34,356 nucleotides of DNA from a virus, in the IMG/VR virus record IMGVR_UViG_3300032132_000189, positions 1-34,356 of that record. The stretch is one strand, 5' to 3'. The notes below the pieces were generated by a model. The model saw only the letters and a list, made by a program, of their open reading frames with translations, was not told the DNA's origin and did not search any database. Shown here in pieces: positions 1-7,195 of the stretch. The translations under genes and the position numbers were made by a program. How positions within the stretch are numbered: the first letter of the stretch is position 1; every line of letters begins with the position of its first letter.

Positions 1-2
1 TC

Positions 3-377
3 GAGTATTCTTCTGAGAACTTTAACATGATGAAAGAGATGACTGATGTAGATGCAATGGTTTATACATTTGAAGCAGTACACCCAAAGTGGTCTTTTGT
101 TAAAACTAACTCTAGAGGAATTGTAACAGAAGTTGCCGAAAAGAAACCCATTTCTAATATTGCAACTTGTGGGATTTATTGGTATAGAAAAGGTTCTGAT
201 TTTGTAAAATATGCAAAAGAAATGATTGAAAAGGATATAAGAGTAAATAATGAATTTTATATTGCTCCAGTATATAATGAGTTAATACAAGACAACAAAA
301 CACTTATTCCATTTTTTGTTCATTCGATGTGGGGGTTGGGAACACCCGAAGACCTAAGAGCATTTTTAGACAGATGA
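3..377 (+). CDS. Sugar-phosphate nucleotidyltransferase, C-terminal part
   Basis: This is the 3' end of a gene that enters from outside the window: the frame is open from base 3 and the first ATG at 27 is probably internal. The visible 124 residues match the C-terminal half of NTP_transferase enzymes such as glucose-1-phosphate thymidylyltransferases. Seen: a CGIYWYRKG strand, a NEFYIAPVYNELI segment and the closing WGLGTPEDLRAFL, which is the conserved GTPEDL turn of this family. Such enzymes make NDP-sugars in the cytoplasm. The RmlB-like and WecB-like genes downstream support a sugar-nucleotide route. The substrate cannot be told because the N-terminal nucleotide-binding loop lies outside the window. 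The stop overlaps the next start. Confidence 0.8.
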   Translation, partial: EYSSENFNMMKEMTDVDAMVYTFEAVHPKWSFVKTNSRGIVTEVAEKKPISNIATCGIYWYRKGSDFVKYAKEMIEKDIRVNNEFYIAPVYNELIQDNKTLIPFFVHSMWGLGTPEDLRAFLDR

Positions 378-1132
378 TGAAATATTCTTTACTTATACAA
401 GGTCCTCTTAATGCAACATCTCTTAATGCAATTGATAAATGTGGTTATGGTGAACAGGTTGACGAAGTTGTAATATCACATTGGTCGTGTGATAAAAACA
501 AAGAAGAACTGTTACAAAAAATACCGACAGAAAATATAACCATTGTTGAATCCAAATTACCAGAAATACCTCTGGAAAATGGAGCCCATGATACTGCACA
601 TAATATGTGGTATGGTGTTTCCTCAACACACGAAGGATTAAAAAAATGTAAAGGTAAATTTACAATAAAAATAAGAAGTGACGAATATTATGAAGACTTT
701 GGTCCATTAAAAGAACTATCCAAAAACAATCCAGACAAAATGATATTTGGAAATATTTTTGCTAAAAACTTTTCTTATTGTCCTTATCATATAGGCGACC
801 ATTTATTCGTAGCAAACACAAACAGGCTAAGAGAAACATATGAGTGGTTTACTGATGTATATGAAAATTACAAAAAAGAAGATGTTCCTTGGTGGATGTT
901 CCAATCGTCGGCCGCAACAGAATCTGTTCTTGCTAGGTCATTTGTCCATACAGGAGAAACATCATCTGGATGGGAAAACTCTACAGAATCATTTTTGAAA
1001 TGGTTTGAATGTATTGATATAAACAAATTAAAACCATACTTTGTGAGGTGGGGGCACGCCAATCAAGAATGGAATAGCGAAACAAATCCCTTTGTATGGC
1101 ACATCACTTCTACAGAAGATATGATTAAATGA
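377..1132 (+). CDS. WavE-like lipopolysaccharide synthesis family protein, copy 1
   Basis: About 251 residues. The start region LLIQGPLN, the segment VDEVVISHW and the motif IKIRSDEYYEDF resemble the WavE family of LPS-core synthesis proteins (putative glycosyltransferases); the RSDE would sit at the sugar-nucleotide site. The start at 377 is preferred over 374 because it aligns with the Met of a clear paralogue on the - strand at 20901-21749, which also has LLIQGPLN, a VDEIVVSHW segment, EGLKKC, RSDEYF and NIFAK. The gene overlaps the previous stop and its end overlaps the next start. The likely role is modification of a surface glycan of host or virion; no donor or acceptor can be named. 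Family assignment is from motif memory, so moderately sure. Confidence 0.6.
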   Translation: MKYSLLIQGPLNATSLNAIDKCGYGEQVDEVVISHWSCDKNKEELLQKIPTENITIVESKLPEIPLENGAHDTAHNMWYGVSSTHEGLKKCKGKFTIKIRSDEYYEDFGPLKELSKNNPDKMIFGNIFAKNFSYCPYHIGDHLFVANTNRLRETYEWFTDVYENYKKEDVPWWMFQSSAATESVLARSFVHTGETSSGWENSTESFLKWFECIDINKLKPYFVRWGHANQEWNSETNPFVWHITSTEDMIK

Positions 1133-1566
1133 TAATAATAGCACACAGAGCAAATCTAGAAGGCAGGAATTATGAAACAGAGAATCATCCAGACCAAATT
1201 CTCCGTGCTATAGAAGAAGGATTTCATGTAGAAGTTGATGCTTGGTTTGAAGATGGAAAATGGTATCTTGGTCACGATGATATGAAGTATGAAGTTAAAC
1301 CTTCTTTCTTTTCTAGAGTCTTAAATCCTAATGAAGATAAACTTTGGATTCACGCAAAGAATCTAGAAGCAGTAGAACAATTACGGTTATCAGGTATGAA
1401 TTGGTTTTGGCACGAAAAAGACAAAGTAACTATAACCAGTAGAGGATACATTTGGTGTTTTCCTGGCTATGAAGTTGATGGTGGAATAATGGTTGAGTTT
1501 GAACAAAAAACAGATAAAGATATTATTGGTGTTTGCACAGATAACCCAAGGAGATGGCAAAAATGA
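1129..1566 (+). CDS. Glycerophosphodiester phosphodiesterase-like protein
   Basis: 145 residues with the signature of the GDPD/PI-PLC-like TIM barrel: IIAHRAN near the N-terminus (catalytic His-Arg), then EN, EVDAWFEDG (metal-binding Glu and Asp) and LGHDD (second catalytic His). A late CTDNPRRW strand is also typical. It is much shorter than usual GDPDs (about 240 residues), so the barrel is minimal, and the real substrate may be a phospho-sugar or a glycerophosphate group on a glycan. The next gene looks like a glycerol-3-phosphate-type cytidylyltransferase, which would fit a glycerophosphate theme. Starts in an ATGA overlap with the preceding stop. The fold call is good; the activity is inferred. 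Confidence 0.65.
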   Translation: MIIIAHRANLEGRNYETENHPDQILRAIEEGFHVEVDAWFEDGKWYLGHDDMKYEVKPSFFSRVLNPNEDKLWIHAKNLEAVEQLRLSGMNWFWHEKDKVTITSRGYIWCFPGYEVDGGIMVEFEQKTDKDIIGVCTDNPRRWQK

Positions 1567-2000
1567 AACTAGGATTTACAGCAGGAAATTTTGATGTACT
1601 TCATCCAGGCTACATCTATACCTTTGAAGAAGCAAAAAGACACTGTGATAGGTTTATCGTATTTCTTCAACGAGACCCGTCAGAAGGTAGACATTCGAAG
1701 TATAAGCCAGTTATGTCTTATTACGAAAGATACAAGAGTTTAATGGCAATCAAGTATATTGATGAAGTGTATATGTATCAGAACGAAGAAGAACTTTATG
1801 AGTTAATTAAGTTCTTTGAGCCTGATATTCGTATCTTGGGCGAGGACTACATCGGAAAATCTTTTACTGGTGATGATTTGCCACCGAAAGTAATTTACAC
1901 AACTCGCTGTCACGAATGGTCAACAACAAGATACAAAGATTTGATTACCATTCAAACTATCAAACAAAATCCAGACATTGTAAAAAAGGCATCAAAATGA
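1563..2000 (+). CDS. Cytidylyltransferase-like protein (TagD/glycerol-3-phosphate type), HxGY variant
   Basis: 145 residues of the small cytidylyltransferase fold. Near the N-terminus it reads GFTAGNFDVLHPGY, equivalent to the HxGH nucleotide-binding motif but with Tyr in place of the second His. Later it has GEDYIG and the C-terminal STTRYKDLI, the equivalent of the family's RTxGISTT region. These enzymes transfer CMP to glycerol-3-phosphate or a related alcohol phosphate. The start at 1563 is chosen because AAGGAG at 1548-1553 lies nine bases upstream; the in-frame ATG at 1554 directly abuts it. It overlaps the GDPD-like gene by four bases and the RmlB-like gene by four. The changed motif leaves activity uncertain. 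Confidence 0.65.
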   Translation: MKLGFTAGNFDVLHPGYIYTFEEAKRHCDRFIVFLQRDPSEGRHSKYKPVMSYYERYKSLMAIKYIDEVYMYQNEEELYELIKFFEPDIRILGEDYIGKSFTGDDLPPKVIYTTRCHEWSTTRYKDLITIQTIKQNPDIVKKASK

Positions 2001-2938
2001 ATACTGTAATGGTTACTGGTTGTGCAGGATTTATCGGTAGTTATGTAGCCGAAGAATTTGTAAACGCAGGATACAGAGTAATAGGTATTGATATATTAAC
2101 CTATGCTGGCAAGGAAGAAAATATGTCTTCGTTTATTGATAATCCTAACTTTATCTTTCATAGAATAGACATAAGAGTGCATAATGCAATGAAACAATTT
2201 GTTCAAAAAGAAAATATAGAATGGATAATCAATCTTGCGGCAGAAACACATGTAGACAATTCAATCCAATCTTCTAATGTTTTTATAGAGACAAATATTC
2301 ACGGAACAAAAGGTCTTTTAGATGTCTGTAGAGAAACAGGAGCAAAACTCCTTCAGTTTTCTACAGACGAAGTTTATGGAGTTGCAGTCAACCGTTCATT
2401 TACAGAAAGAAGTAACCTCAACCCAAAGAACCCATATTCTGCTACGAAGGCGGCCGCCGACCATATGATTGAAGCATATCAAAATACTTACGGAACAGAA
2501 CACATAATCGTTCGTCCGTCTAACAATTTTGGTCTTCGCCAACACGATGAGAAATTTCTACCAACCATTATTCGAAAACTAAAAGCAGGTGAAAAGATTC
2601 CTGTTTATGGTAAGGGAAATCAAATTCGTGAGTGGACACACGCAAGAGAAACGGCAAAGGCAACGAGATTTATATTAGAAAATTCTGAAACAAATCAGAT
2701 ATATAATATATCATCTGAATTCCATACAGAAAATATGAATGTTGTACAGATGGTGTGTGATATGTTAGGTATGAGAATAGAAGATTGTGTGGAATTTGTT
2801 CCCGATAGACCAGGTCACGACTTCAAATATTCAATCACACCAAGGAAACTAAACAACCTTGGCTACACTGTGTCTAGTAATTTTGAAAAAGAACTTAAGG
2901 AATTTATAGATTATGAATTTAGTAGCATACGGAACTAG
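1997..2938 (+). CDS. NAD-dependent epimerase/dehydratase, dTDP-glucose 4,6-dehydratase-like
   Basis: 313 residues, a short-chain extended-type Rossmann enzyme. Visible: the NAD loop TGCAGFIG at residues 7-14, LAAETHVDNS, the STDEVYG active-site strand (Thr-Asp-Glu of RmlB) and YSATKAAADH with the catalytic Tyr-x-x-x-Lys. VRPSNNFG and REWTHARE follow RmlB. RmlB converts an NDP-glucose to the 4-keto-6-deoxy sugar, the entry to many deoxysugars. The start is the ATG in the ATGA overlap at 1997, since the glycine loop must lie close to the N-terminus. With the nucleotidyltransferase upstream it suggests the first two steps of an activated deoxysugar pathway. The precise NDP-sugar is not established. 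Confidence 0.85.
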   Translation: MNTVMVTGCAGFIGSYVAEEFVNAGYRVIGIDILTYAGKEENMSSFIDNPNFIFHRIDIRVHNAMKQFVQKENIEWIINLAAETHVDNSIQSSNVFIETNIHGTKGLLDVCRETGAKLLQFSTDEVYGVAVNRSFTERSNLNPKNPYSATKAAADHMIEAYQNTYGTEHIIVRPSNNFGLRQHDEKFLPTIIRKLKAGEKIPVYGKGNQIREWTHARETAKATRFILENSETNQIYNISSEFHTENMNVVQMVCDMLGMRIEDCVEFVPDRPGHDFKYSITPRKLNNLGYTVSSNFEKELKEFIDYEFSSIRN

Positions 2939-3926
2939 ACCAGAATGGATTAAACTTCAGCCCCTGATTAACATATTGAAGGAAAACCATCACGATGTTC
3001 GGGTGTTGTTTACTGGTCAACAAAAAGACATTGGTAAATTTGAATATGATGTCGCACTTGAAATTCCAGACAAAACCGACAATAGGTTAAATGATATTAT
3101 TACTGCAATACTTACAAACACTCAAATTTACCTTGATGGTGTAACACATACTATTGTTCAGGGAGATACTGCTTCAGCATTTGCCGTTGCTTTAGCCTCG
3201 TTCAATAAAGAAATTCCTGTCTCACATATTGAAGCGGGACTTAGAACATATGATAGTTTAAACCCCTATCCAGAAGAATCGTATAGACAAATGATATCCG
3301 CAGTTACTACCTACAATTACGCACCAACACAAAATGATTTTGATAATTTGGTCCGAGAAAGAAAAAGTAATATTACTATAACTGGAAATACCGTTATAGA
3401 TACCCTACCAGAATTAAGTACGAGAGAAGAAGATTTCATTCTTATTACAATGCATCGCAGAGAGAACCACGAAAAGATGAAAGAGTGGTTTCAAGAAATC
3501 GAAAAATTGGCAAATCATTATCCTTCTTACGATTTTGTATTGCCCCTTCATCCAAATCCAAAAGTTAAAAACGCCTCTAGTGTATTAAAAAAGGTGAATG
3601 TAATAGAACCTATGGAACACATTGAACTATTACACGCACTCACTAAAAGTAAGATGATAATTACAGATAGTGGAGGAATACAAGAAGAGGCTAGTTTCTA
3701 TGGGAAGAAAGTTTTGGTTTGCAGAAAAGCAACAGAAAGACCTTCCCCAAACCAAATTCTTATCAGAGAACCAGAGGATTTATTTTCCTCCTTTGATATG
3801 ATGTTAAATACACCTATAAATAATACAGTATGTCCTTTTGGTGTGGGAGATTCGTCTGAAAGAATATATTCTGTAATGAAAGAATACGATATTTTATCGT
3901 TTACAAATGAAGAACAACTGCTATAA
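2913..3926 (+). CDS. wecB: UDP-N-acetylglucosamine 2-epimerase-like (WecB family)
   Basis: 337 residues. Motifs in order: GTRPEWIKLQPLI at the N-terminus, FTGQQKD, QGDTASAFA, HIEAGLRTYD, NPYPEESYRQMIS, GNTVIDTL, TMHRRENHE and the UDP-binding DSGGIQEEASFYGKK with a following RKATERP. All belong to the non-hydrolysing UDP-GlcNAc 2-epimerase family (GT-B fold), which makes UDP-ManNAc. It is slightly shorter than the usual 370-380 residues. The start lies 26 bases inside the RmlB-like gene, implying coupled translation. In a phage this probably feeds a modified surface sugar. Confidence in the family is high. Confidence 0.88.
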   Translation: MNLVAYGTRPEWIKLQPLINILKENHHDVRVLFTGQQKDIGKFEYDVALEIPDKTDNRLNDIITAILTNTQIYLDGVTHTIVQGDTASAFAVALASFNKEIPVSHIEAGLRTYDSLNPYPEESYRQMISAVTTYNYAPTQNDFDNLVRERKSNITITGNTVIDTLPELSTREEDFILITMHRRENHEKMKEWFQEIEKLANHYPSYDFVLPLHPNPKVKNASSVLKKVNVIEPMEHIELLHALTKSKMIITDSGGIQEEASFYGKKVLVCRKATERPSPNQILIREPEDLFSSFDMMLNTPINNTVCPFGVGDSSERIYSVMKEYDILSFTNEEQLL

Positions 3927-3932
3927 TAAATA
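3925..3932 (+). promoter_or_regulatory. Candidate T4-type late promoter (AATAAATA)
   Basis: An octamer one base from the T4 late consensus TATAAATA, in the only gap of this cluster. With T4 spacing the transcript would start near 3938, leaving a leader of about ten bases that begins GAG, ahead of the ATG at 3948. A motif match only. Confidence 0.4.
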
Positions 3933-3947
3933 GTATGGAGAAAACCT

Positions 3948-5267
3948 ATGGCTAAACCAACAGTTACATTGTGTATGATTGTAAAGGATGAAAATCATCC
4001 CCACCTTTTAGAATGTTTAGACTCTATGAAGAGTCAGATTGACTATTGGGTAATCTGTGATACAGGTTCTACAGATGGCACACAAGAAATAATTAAGAAT
4101 TACTTCAAAGAAGCAGGAATCAAAGGCGAACTTCACGAAATTCCTTGGGAAGGCTTCGGAAAATGCAGAACCAAATCAATAAAACTCTGTGATGGTAAAG
4201 CAGATTATGCTTGGGTAATTGATGCTGATGATAAACTAGATGGAACTTTTGAATTTCCTGAAGATGTTTTGTTAGATGCTTACTCCCTGAGAATTCAAAG
4301 GGGAGATTTTGTGTGGTGGCGAAATCAAATATTTAAAACTGGTATTGGTTGGGAGTATGTTGGTGTTCTTCACGAATATGCACATTGTCCAGATAGACCA
4401 GATATAAAACAAGGAAAAATTAATACACCCGGCTATTTCATTGATGCAAGAACTTTGGGTGGTGCTAGAAATGTCGGTGTTAACCCAATAGAAAAATACA
4501 CCAAAGATGCAGAAGTATTCTTAAATGCATTGACTAATCCAGAGGACCCAAACTACGAACCAGAAAATGTAAGGTATGCTTTTTACCTTGCACAATCTTA
4601 CTTTGATTCAAAGCAATTTGATAAAGCAAAAGAATGGTATATGAAACGAGCAGAGATGGGGGGATGGGAAGAAGAAGTTTTCTATTCCTTATTCAGAAAT
4701 GCAATTTGTAGTAGTCTTATAGGAGATGATTGGAACACTACTATGCCTCTCTTCCTTGCCGCCTGGAACTACAGACCAATTAGAGCAGAACCTTTATATC
4801 AAATTGCACGAATATACAGACTCTCTGGATATCCAAGATTGTCTTATATGTTTGCAAAGATGGCAAAAGATATTCCATTCCCCGAACAAGATATTCTGTT
4901 TATCGGTAAAGAAGTTTGGGACTGGCAAATAGATGATGAACTTTCTGCGACTGCATTTTATGTTGGTCAATTTGAACAGGGATATAATGCTACGATGAAA
5001 CTGCTCAAGGATAACTTATTCCCCGAAACAGAAAGACAGCGTGTGATGACAAATCTTGAACAATATCAAATGAAAATGATGGAAATTCAACAAATGCAAC
5101 AACAACAGATGCAACATAATCAACAGATGCAAGAGGAACTGAAGGAAACCAAACGAATTTATGACGAAAATGAAAAAGAAAAAAGAAAAGAAAAAGTTGC
5201 CAAAGACAACGCAAAGAAAGCAAAATTAAAGAAAGAAAAAGCAAAGAGAAAAAAGCAAAAGGCATAA
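3948..5267 (+). CDS. Family 2 glycosyltransferase with helical repeat and charged coiled-coil tail
   Basis: 439 residues in three parts. Residues 1-110 are a GT2 (GT-A) domain: TLCMIVKDEN, CDTGSTDGTQEII (first nucleotide-binding Asp) and VIDADDKLDG (the DxD metal site). Residues about 170-340 are helical with TPR-like character (YFDSKQFDKAKEWYMKRAE). The last 85 residues are a Gln/Met-rich then Lys/Glu-rich coiled coil. GT2-TPR proteins are frequent in large marine phages. The lysine-rich tail could bind nucleic acid or another virion part, but this is a guess. The gene closes the sugar cluster and follows a possible late promoter. The GT2 call is solid; the acceptor is unknown. Confidence 0.82.
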   Translation: MAKPTVTLCMIVKDENHPHLLECLDSMKSQIDYWVICDTGSTDGTQEIIKNYFKEAGIKGELHEIPWEGFGKCRTKSIKLCDGKADYAWVIDADDKLDGTFEFPEDVLLDAYSLRIQRGDFVWWRNQIFKTGIGWEYVGVLHEYAHCPDRPDIKQGKINTPGYFIDARTLGGARNVGVNPIEKYTKDAEVFLNALTNPEDPNYEPENVRYAFYLAQSYFDSKQFDKAKEWYMKRAEMGGWEEEVFYSLFRNAICSSLIGDDWNTTMPLFLAAWNYRPIRAEPLYQIARIYRLSGYPRLSYMFAKMAKDIPFPEQDILFIGKEVWDWQIDDELSATAFYVGQFEQGYNATMKLLKDNLFPETERQRVMTNLEQYQMKMMEIQQMQQQQMQHNQQMQEELKETKRIYDENEKEKRKEKVAKDNAKKAKLKKEKAKRKKQKA

Positions 5268-5270
5268 ATA
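5263..5270 (+). promoter_or_regulatory. Candidate T4-type late promoter (CATAAATA)
   Basis: Seven of eight bases match TATAAATA. It overlaps the stop of the glycosyltransferase, and its last A is five bases before the ATG at 5275. With T4 spacing transcription would begin at the start codon itself, giving a leaderless message. Confidence 0.5.
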
Positions 5271-5274
5271 AACT

Positions 5275-5742
5275 ATGAAATCAGGAAAATACGACATTCA
5301 AGTTGACCAAGGTTCTACCTTTATTTTTCACCTTACCTATCAGGATAGTGCTGGCACTGCCATTGACTTGGCTTCATATACTGCCAATATGCAAGTTAGA
5401 AGGTCAGTTATAGACACCGATTTGATTTTAGATATTTCGAGTGCAGGTGGTGTGACTGGTGGAGGCACCACTGGTGAATTTATTAGTGCAGTTTCTGGAC
5501 CTAGTGGTGGAGGTTCTGCTTCTCTTCCCATAAGTGGTATCACTATGAATGGTGGTACGGCCGGAGTGCAGGCTCCCGTTCACGGTGGAGTTACTGGCGG
5601 AATATACATTGAAATTGATGCAGACACTATGAAAAATGTTCCCGCAGGAAAACACGCTTATGATTTGGAAATTACTTTATCAGGAACAGTCAATAAAATC
5701 TTAAGTGGTAGGTTTGAGGTTGAAGGTGAAGTAACAAGATGA
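5275..5742 (+). CDS. Putative virion protein with Ig-like N-terminal strands
   Basis: 155 residues. The N-terminus (KYDIQVDQGSTFIFHLTYQD, then AIDLASYTANMQVR) is like the beta-sandwich start of phage baseplate/fibre proteins that begin with an 'extra-stiff' strand and a field of Q/T/V. The middle is Gly/Ser/Thr-rich (GGVTGGGTTGEF and repeats), and the end (AYDLEITLSGTVNKILSGRFEVEGEV) returns to strands. This composition fits a small tail or decoration protein. It lies behind a late-promoter match, as expected for a structural gene. No specific family is recognised beyond that. Its ATG and the next gene's ATG lie in compact overlaps. Confidence 0.5.
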   Translation: MKSGKYDIQVDQGSTFIFHLTYQDSAGTAIDLASYTANMQVRRSVIDTDLILDISSAGGVTGGGTTGEFISAVSGPSGGGSASLPISGITMNGGTAGVQAPVHGGVTGGIYIEIDADTMKNVPAGKHAYDLEITLSGTVNKILSGRFEVEGEVTR

Positions 5743-5849
5743 GAATAGTTACACAAGAAAGTCGCCCACCAAAAGTTACTATAACTTCAAAAAATACTAT
5801 TGTGATAAAACAACAAAGTGATAGAGTGTCCGTGATAAAAACCATTTAA
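5739..5849 (+). CDS. Small basic hypothetical protein, 36 residues
   Basis: A short ORF whose ATG overlaps the stop of the preceding gene in ATGA, the spacing used throughout this genome. The product is rich in Val, Ile, Thr, Ser and Lys (RIVTQESRPPKVTITSKN, ending VSVIKTI), probably an extended beta-strand peptide. No family is recognised. Support is the coupling overlap and the lack of any other gene in this gap. It may accompany the virion-like protein upstream. Confidence 0.5.
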   Translation: MRIVTQESRPPKVTITSKNTIVIKQQSDRVSVIKTI

Positions 5850-5864
5850 TTTGAAAGATTATTT

Positions 5865-6425
5865 ATGATGAATTTAAGTTGTTATCGTATCCACGATGAT
5901 GTTACATTGCCAAAATTAGCAACAATCGGTTCTGCGTGTTTTGATATTTTTTCTTATATCAAACCAAGTGTTCCTATTACTGTGTATGATATGAGCAATA
6001 AAAAAATGGAGCGAGAACCAGAATATGCCGATGTTCCGAAAGTCGAAATGTTCGGAATTCGATTTGACAAACATCCAAAAATAATTTTTCGTATGTTCCC
6101 AGGCGACAGAGTATTAATTCCAACAGGAATTATATTTAATATTCCATTTGGTTCTTCTCTTCGACTCCACACTCGTTCAAGCATTTCTCTAAAAAAAGGA
6201 TTGATTATGCCAAACGGAGAAGGCATAATCGACTCTGACTATTATCACCAAACATATGTAATGCTGTATAACGCATCTGCCGATACAGTTCATATTGAAG
6301 ACAACGAAAGAATCGCACAGGGCGAAATTGTTGAAAATACCTACACAGAAATAAATGAAACATTTCAGAAACCAGAACAAACCACAGATAGGTCTGGCGG
6401 TTTTGGTTCGACAGGAGTTAAATAA
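5865..6425 (+). CDS. dut: dUTP diphosphatase-like protein (trimeric dUTPase)
   Basis: 186 residues. The five motifs of trimeric dUTPases are in order: GSACFDI (motif I, usually AGxDL), LHTRSSIS (II), GEGIIDSDYYHQ (III, with the catalytic Asp and the Tyr that gates deoxyribose), NERIAQGEIV (IV) and DRSGGFGSTG (V, the P-loop-like tail). The enzyme hydrolyses dUTP to dUMP, keeping uracil out of phage DNA and feeding ThyX at 14862. The protein is about 35 residues longer than usual because of an insert between motifs I and II (residues about 40-75). The start may be 5865 or 5868. It overlaps the next gene by one base. Confidence 0.85.
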   Translation: MMNLSCYRIHDDVTLPKLATIGSACFDIFSYIKPSVPITVYDMSNKKMEREPEYADVPKVEMFGIRFDKHPKIIFRMFPGDRVLIPTGIIFNIPFGSSLRLHTRSSISLKKGLIMPNGEGIIDSDYYHQTYVMLYNASADTVHIEDNERIAQGEIVENTYTEINETFQKPEQTTDRSGGFGSTGVK

Positions 6426-6742
6426 TGAATCGACAAGAACTATTTAAACATCACAAAAGTATTTGTGGTGAAGCATTAAATCTTATGGAAAAGAAAAATC
6501 ATGACTATGCAGGCGAAGGCGGCGATACGCCGTTTGCTAATTTTACTAGGTCGGAAGATATGGGAATCTGTTCCACAGAACAAGGATTCTTGGTCAGACT
6601 CTGCGACAAACTTTCCCGCCTATCCACTTTCGCCGCGGCGGGAGAACTCAAAGTAGACAACGAATCATATCACGATGCCATTGTTGATATTATCAATTAT
6701 TGTGTGTTGTTTGATGGATTCGTTTCAACTAAAAAATCTTGA
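6425..6742 (+). CDS. DUF1599/Nmad1-like all-helical protein
   Basis: 105 residues, helical. The pattern KKNHDYAGEGGDTPFANF, then FLVRLCDKLSRLSTFAAAGEL and SYHDAIVDIINYCVLF follows the DUF1599 family (nucleotide modification associated domain 1). Members sit next to nucleotide-metabolism genes in phages and resemble all-alpha NTP pyrophosphatases. Here it directly follows dUTPase with a one-base overlap (TAATG), which supports a role in the nucleotide pool. The substrate is unknown. A sigma70-like promoter for the next gene overlaps its last codons. Confidence 0.6.
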   Translation: MNRQELFKHHKSICGEALNLMEKKNHDYAGEGGDTPFANFTRSEDMGICSTEQGFLVRLCDKLSRLSTFAAAGELKVDNESYHDAIVDIINYCVLFDGFVSTKKS

Positions 6743-6766
6743 CTTTACCTTTATTTGTGGTATAAT
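6739..6766 (+). promoter_or_regulatory. sigma70-type promoter, probably giving a leaderless message
   Basis: TTGACT (6739-6744), a 16-base spacer and a perfect TATAAT (6761-6766). The -35 box overlaps the stop of the upstream gene. The ATG of the transglycosylase is at 6773, six bases beyond the -10 box, so transcription would begin at or next to the start codon. No Shine-Dalgarno sequence could then exist. Confidence 0.75.
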
Positions 6767-6772
6767 TTGGTT

Positions 6773-7195
6773 ATGAAGATAGTAATAATATCGTTCCTCG
6801 CCATAGTCGCTACCCTCGAAGGCCCGAATGTAGATAATGATTCTCGCCATGTAGACTTGTTGGCGGCTATGTGCGAGGTCGAATCGAATTGCGACCCAAC
6901 CAAAGTCGGCAAAGATGATGAAATCGGCTGGTATCAAATTCTTCCAGACTTTTGGACAGATGCACTCGAACACGACCCAAGCATTGGTGGCGTTTACGAA
7001 GATGTTGCAAAGAATAAGCAGTATGCTGAAAGAGTAATCCTTGCTTATTGGGATAGGTATGCTATAATGAAGAGACTTGGTAGAGAACCTACTGATGAAG
7101 ACCGTGCAAGAATTCACAACAAAGGCCCCAACGGATATAAGAAAGATTCGTCCATTCCATATTGGAATAAGGTGAAAAAGATTTTAGATGAATGA
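6773..7195 (+). CDS. Secreted lytic transglycosylase-like protein (SLT fold)
   Basis: 140 residues from the ATG at 6773. The first 15 residues (MKIVIISFLAIVATL) look like a signal peptide or anchor. The core has the SLT pattern: AAMCEVESNCDP with the catalytic Glu, then IGWYQILPDFW (equivalent of GLMQI) and a final RIHNKGPNGYKKDSSIPYW, like the HNGG/Y region of lysozyme-like enzymes. Such enzymes cut peptidoglycan between MurNAc and GlcNAc. A lone one ahead of the replication block could serve in lysis. An upstream TTG start is possible but would lie inside the promoter. It overlaps the polymerase start by eight bases. Confidence 0.7.
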   Translation: MKIVIISFLAIVATLEGPNVDNDSRHVDLLAAMCEVESNCDPTKVGKDDEIGWYQILPDFWTDALEHDPSIGGVYEDVAKNKQYAERVILAYWDRYAIMKRLGREPTDEDRARIHNKGPNGYKKDSSIPYWNKVKKILDE

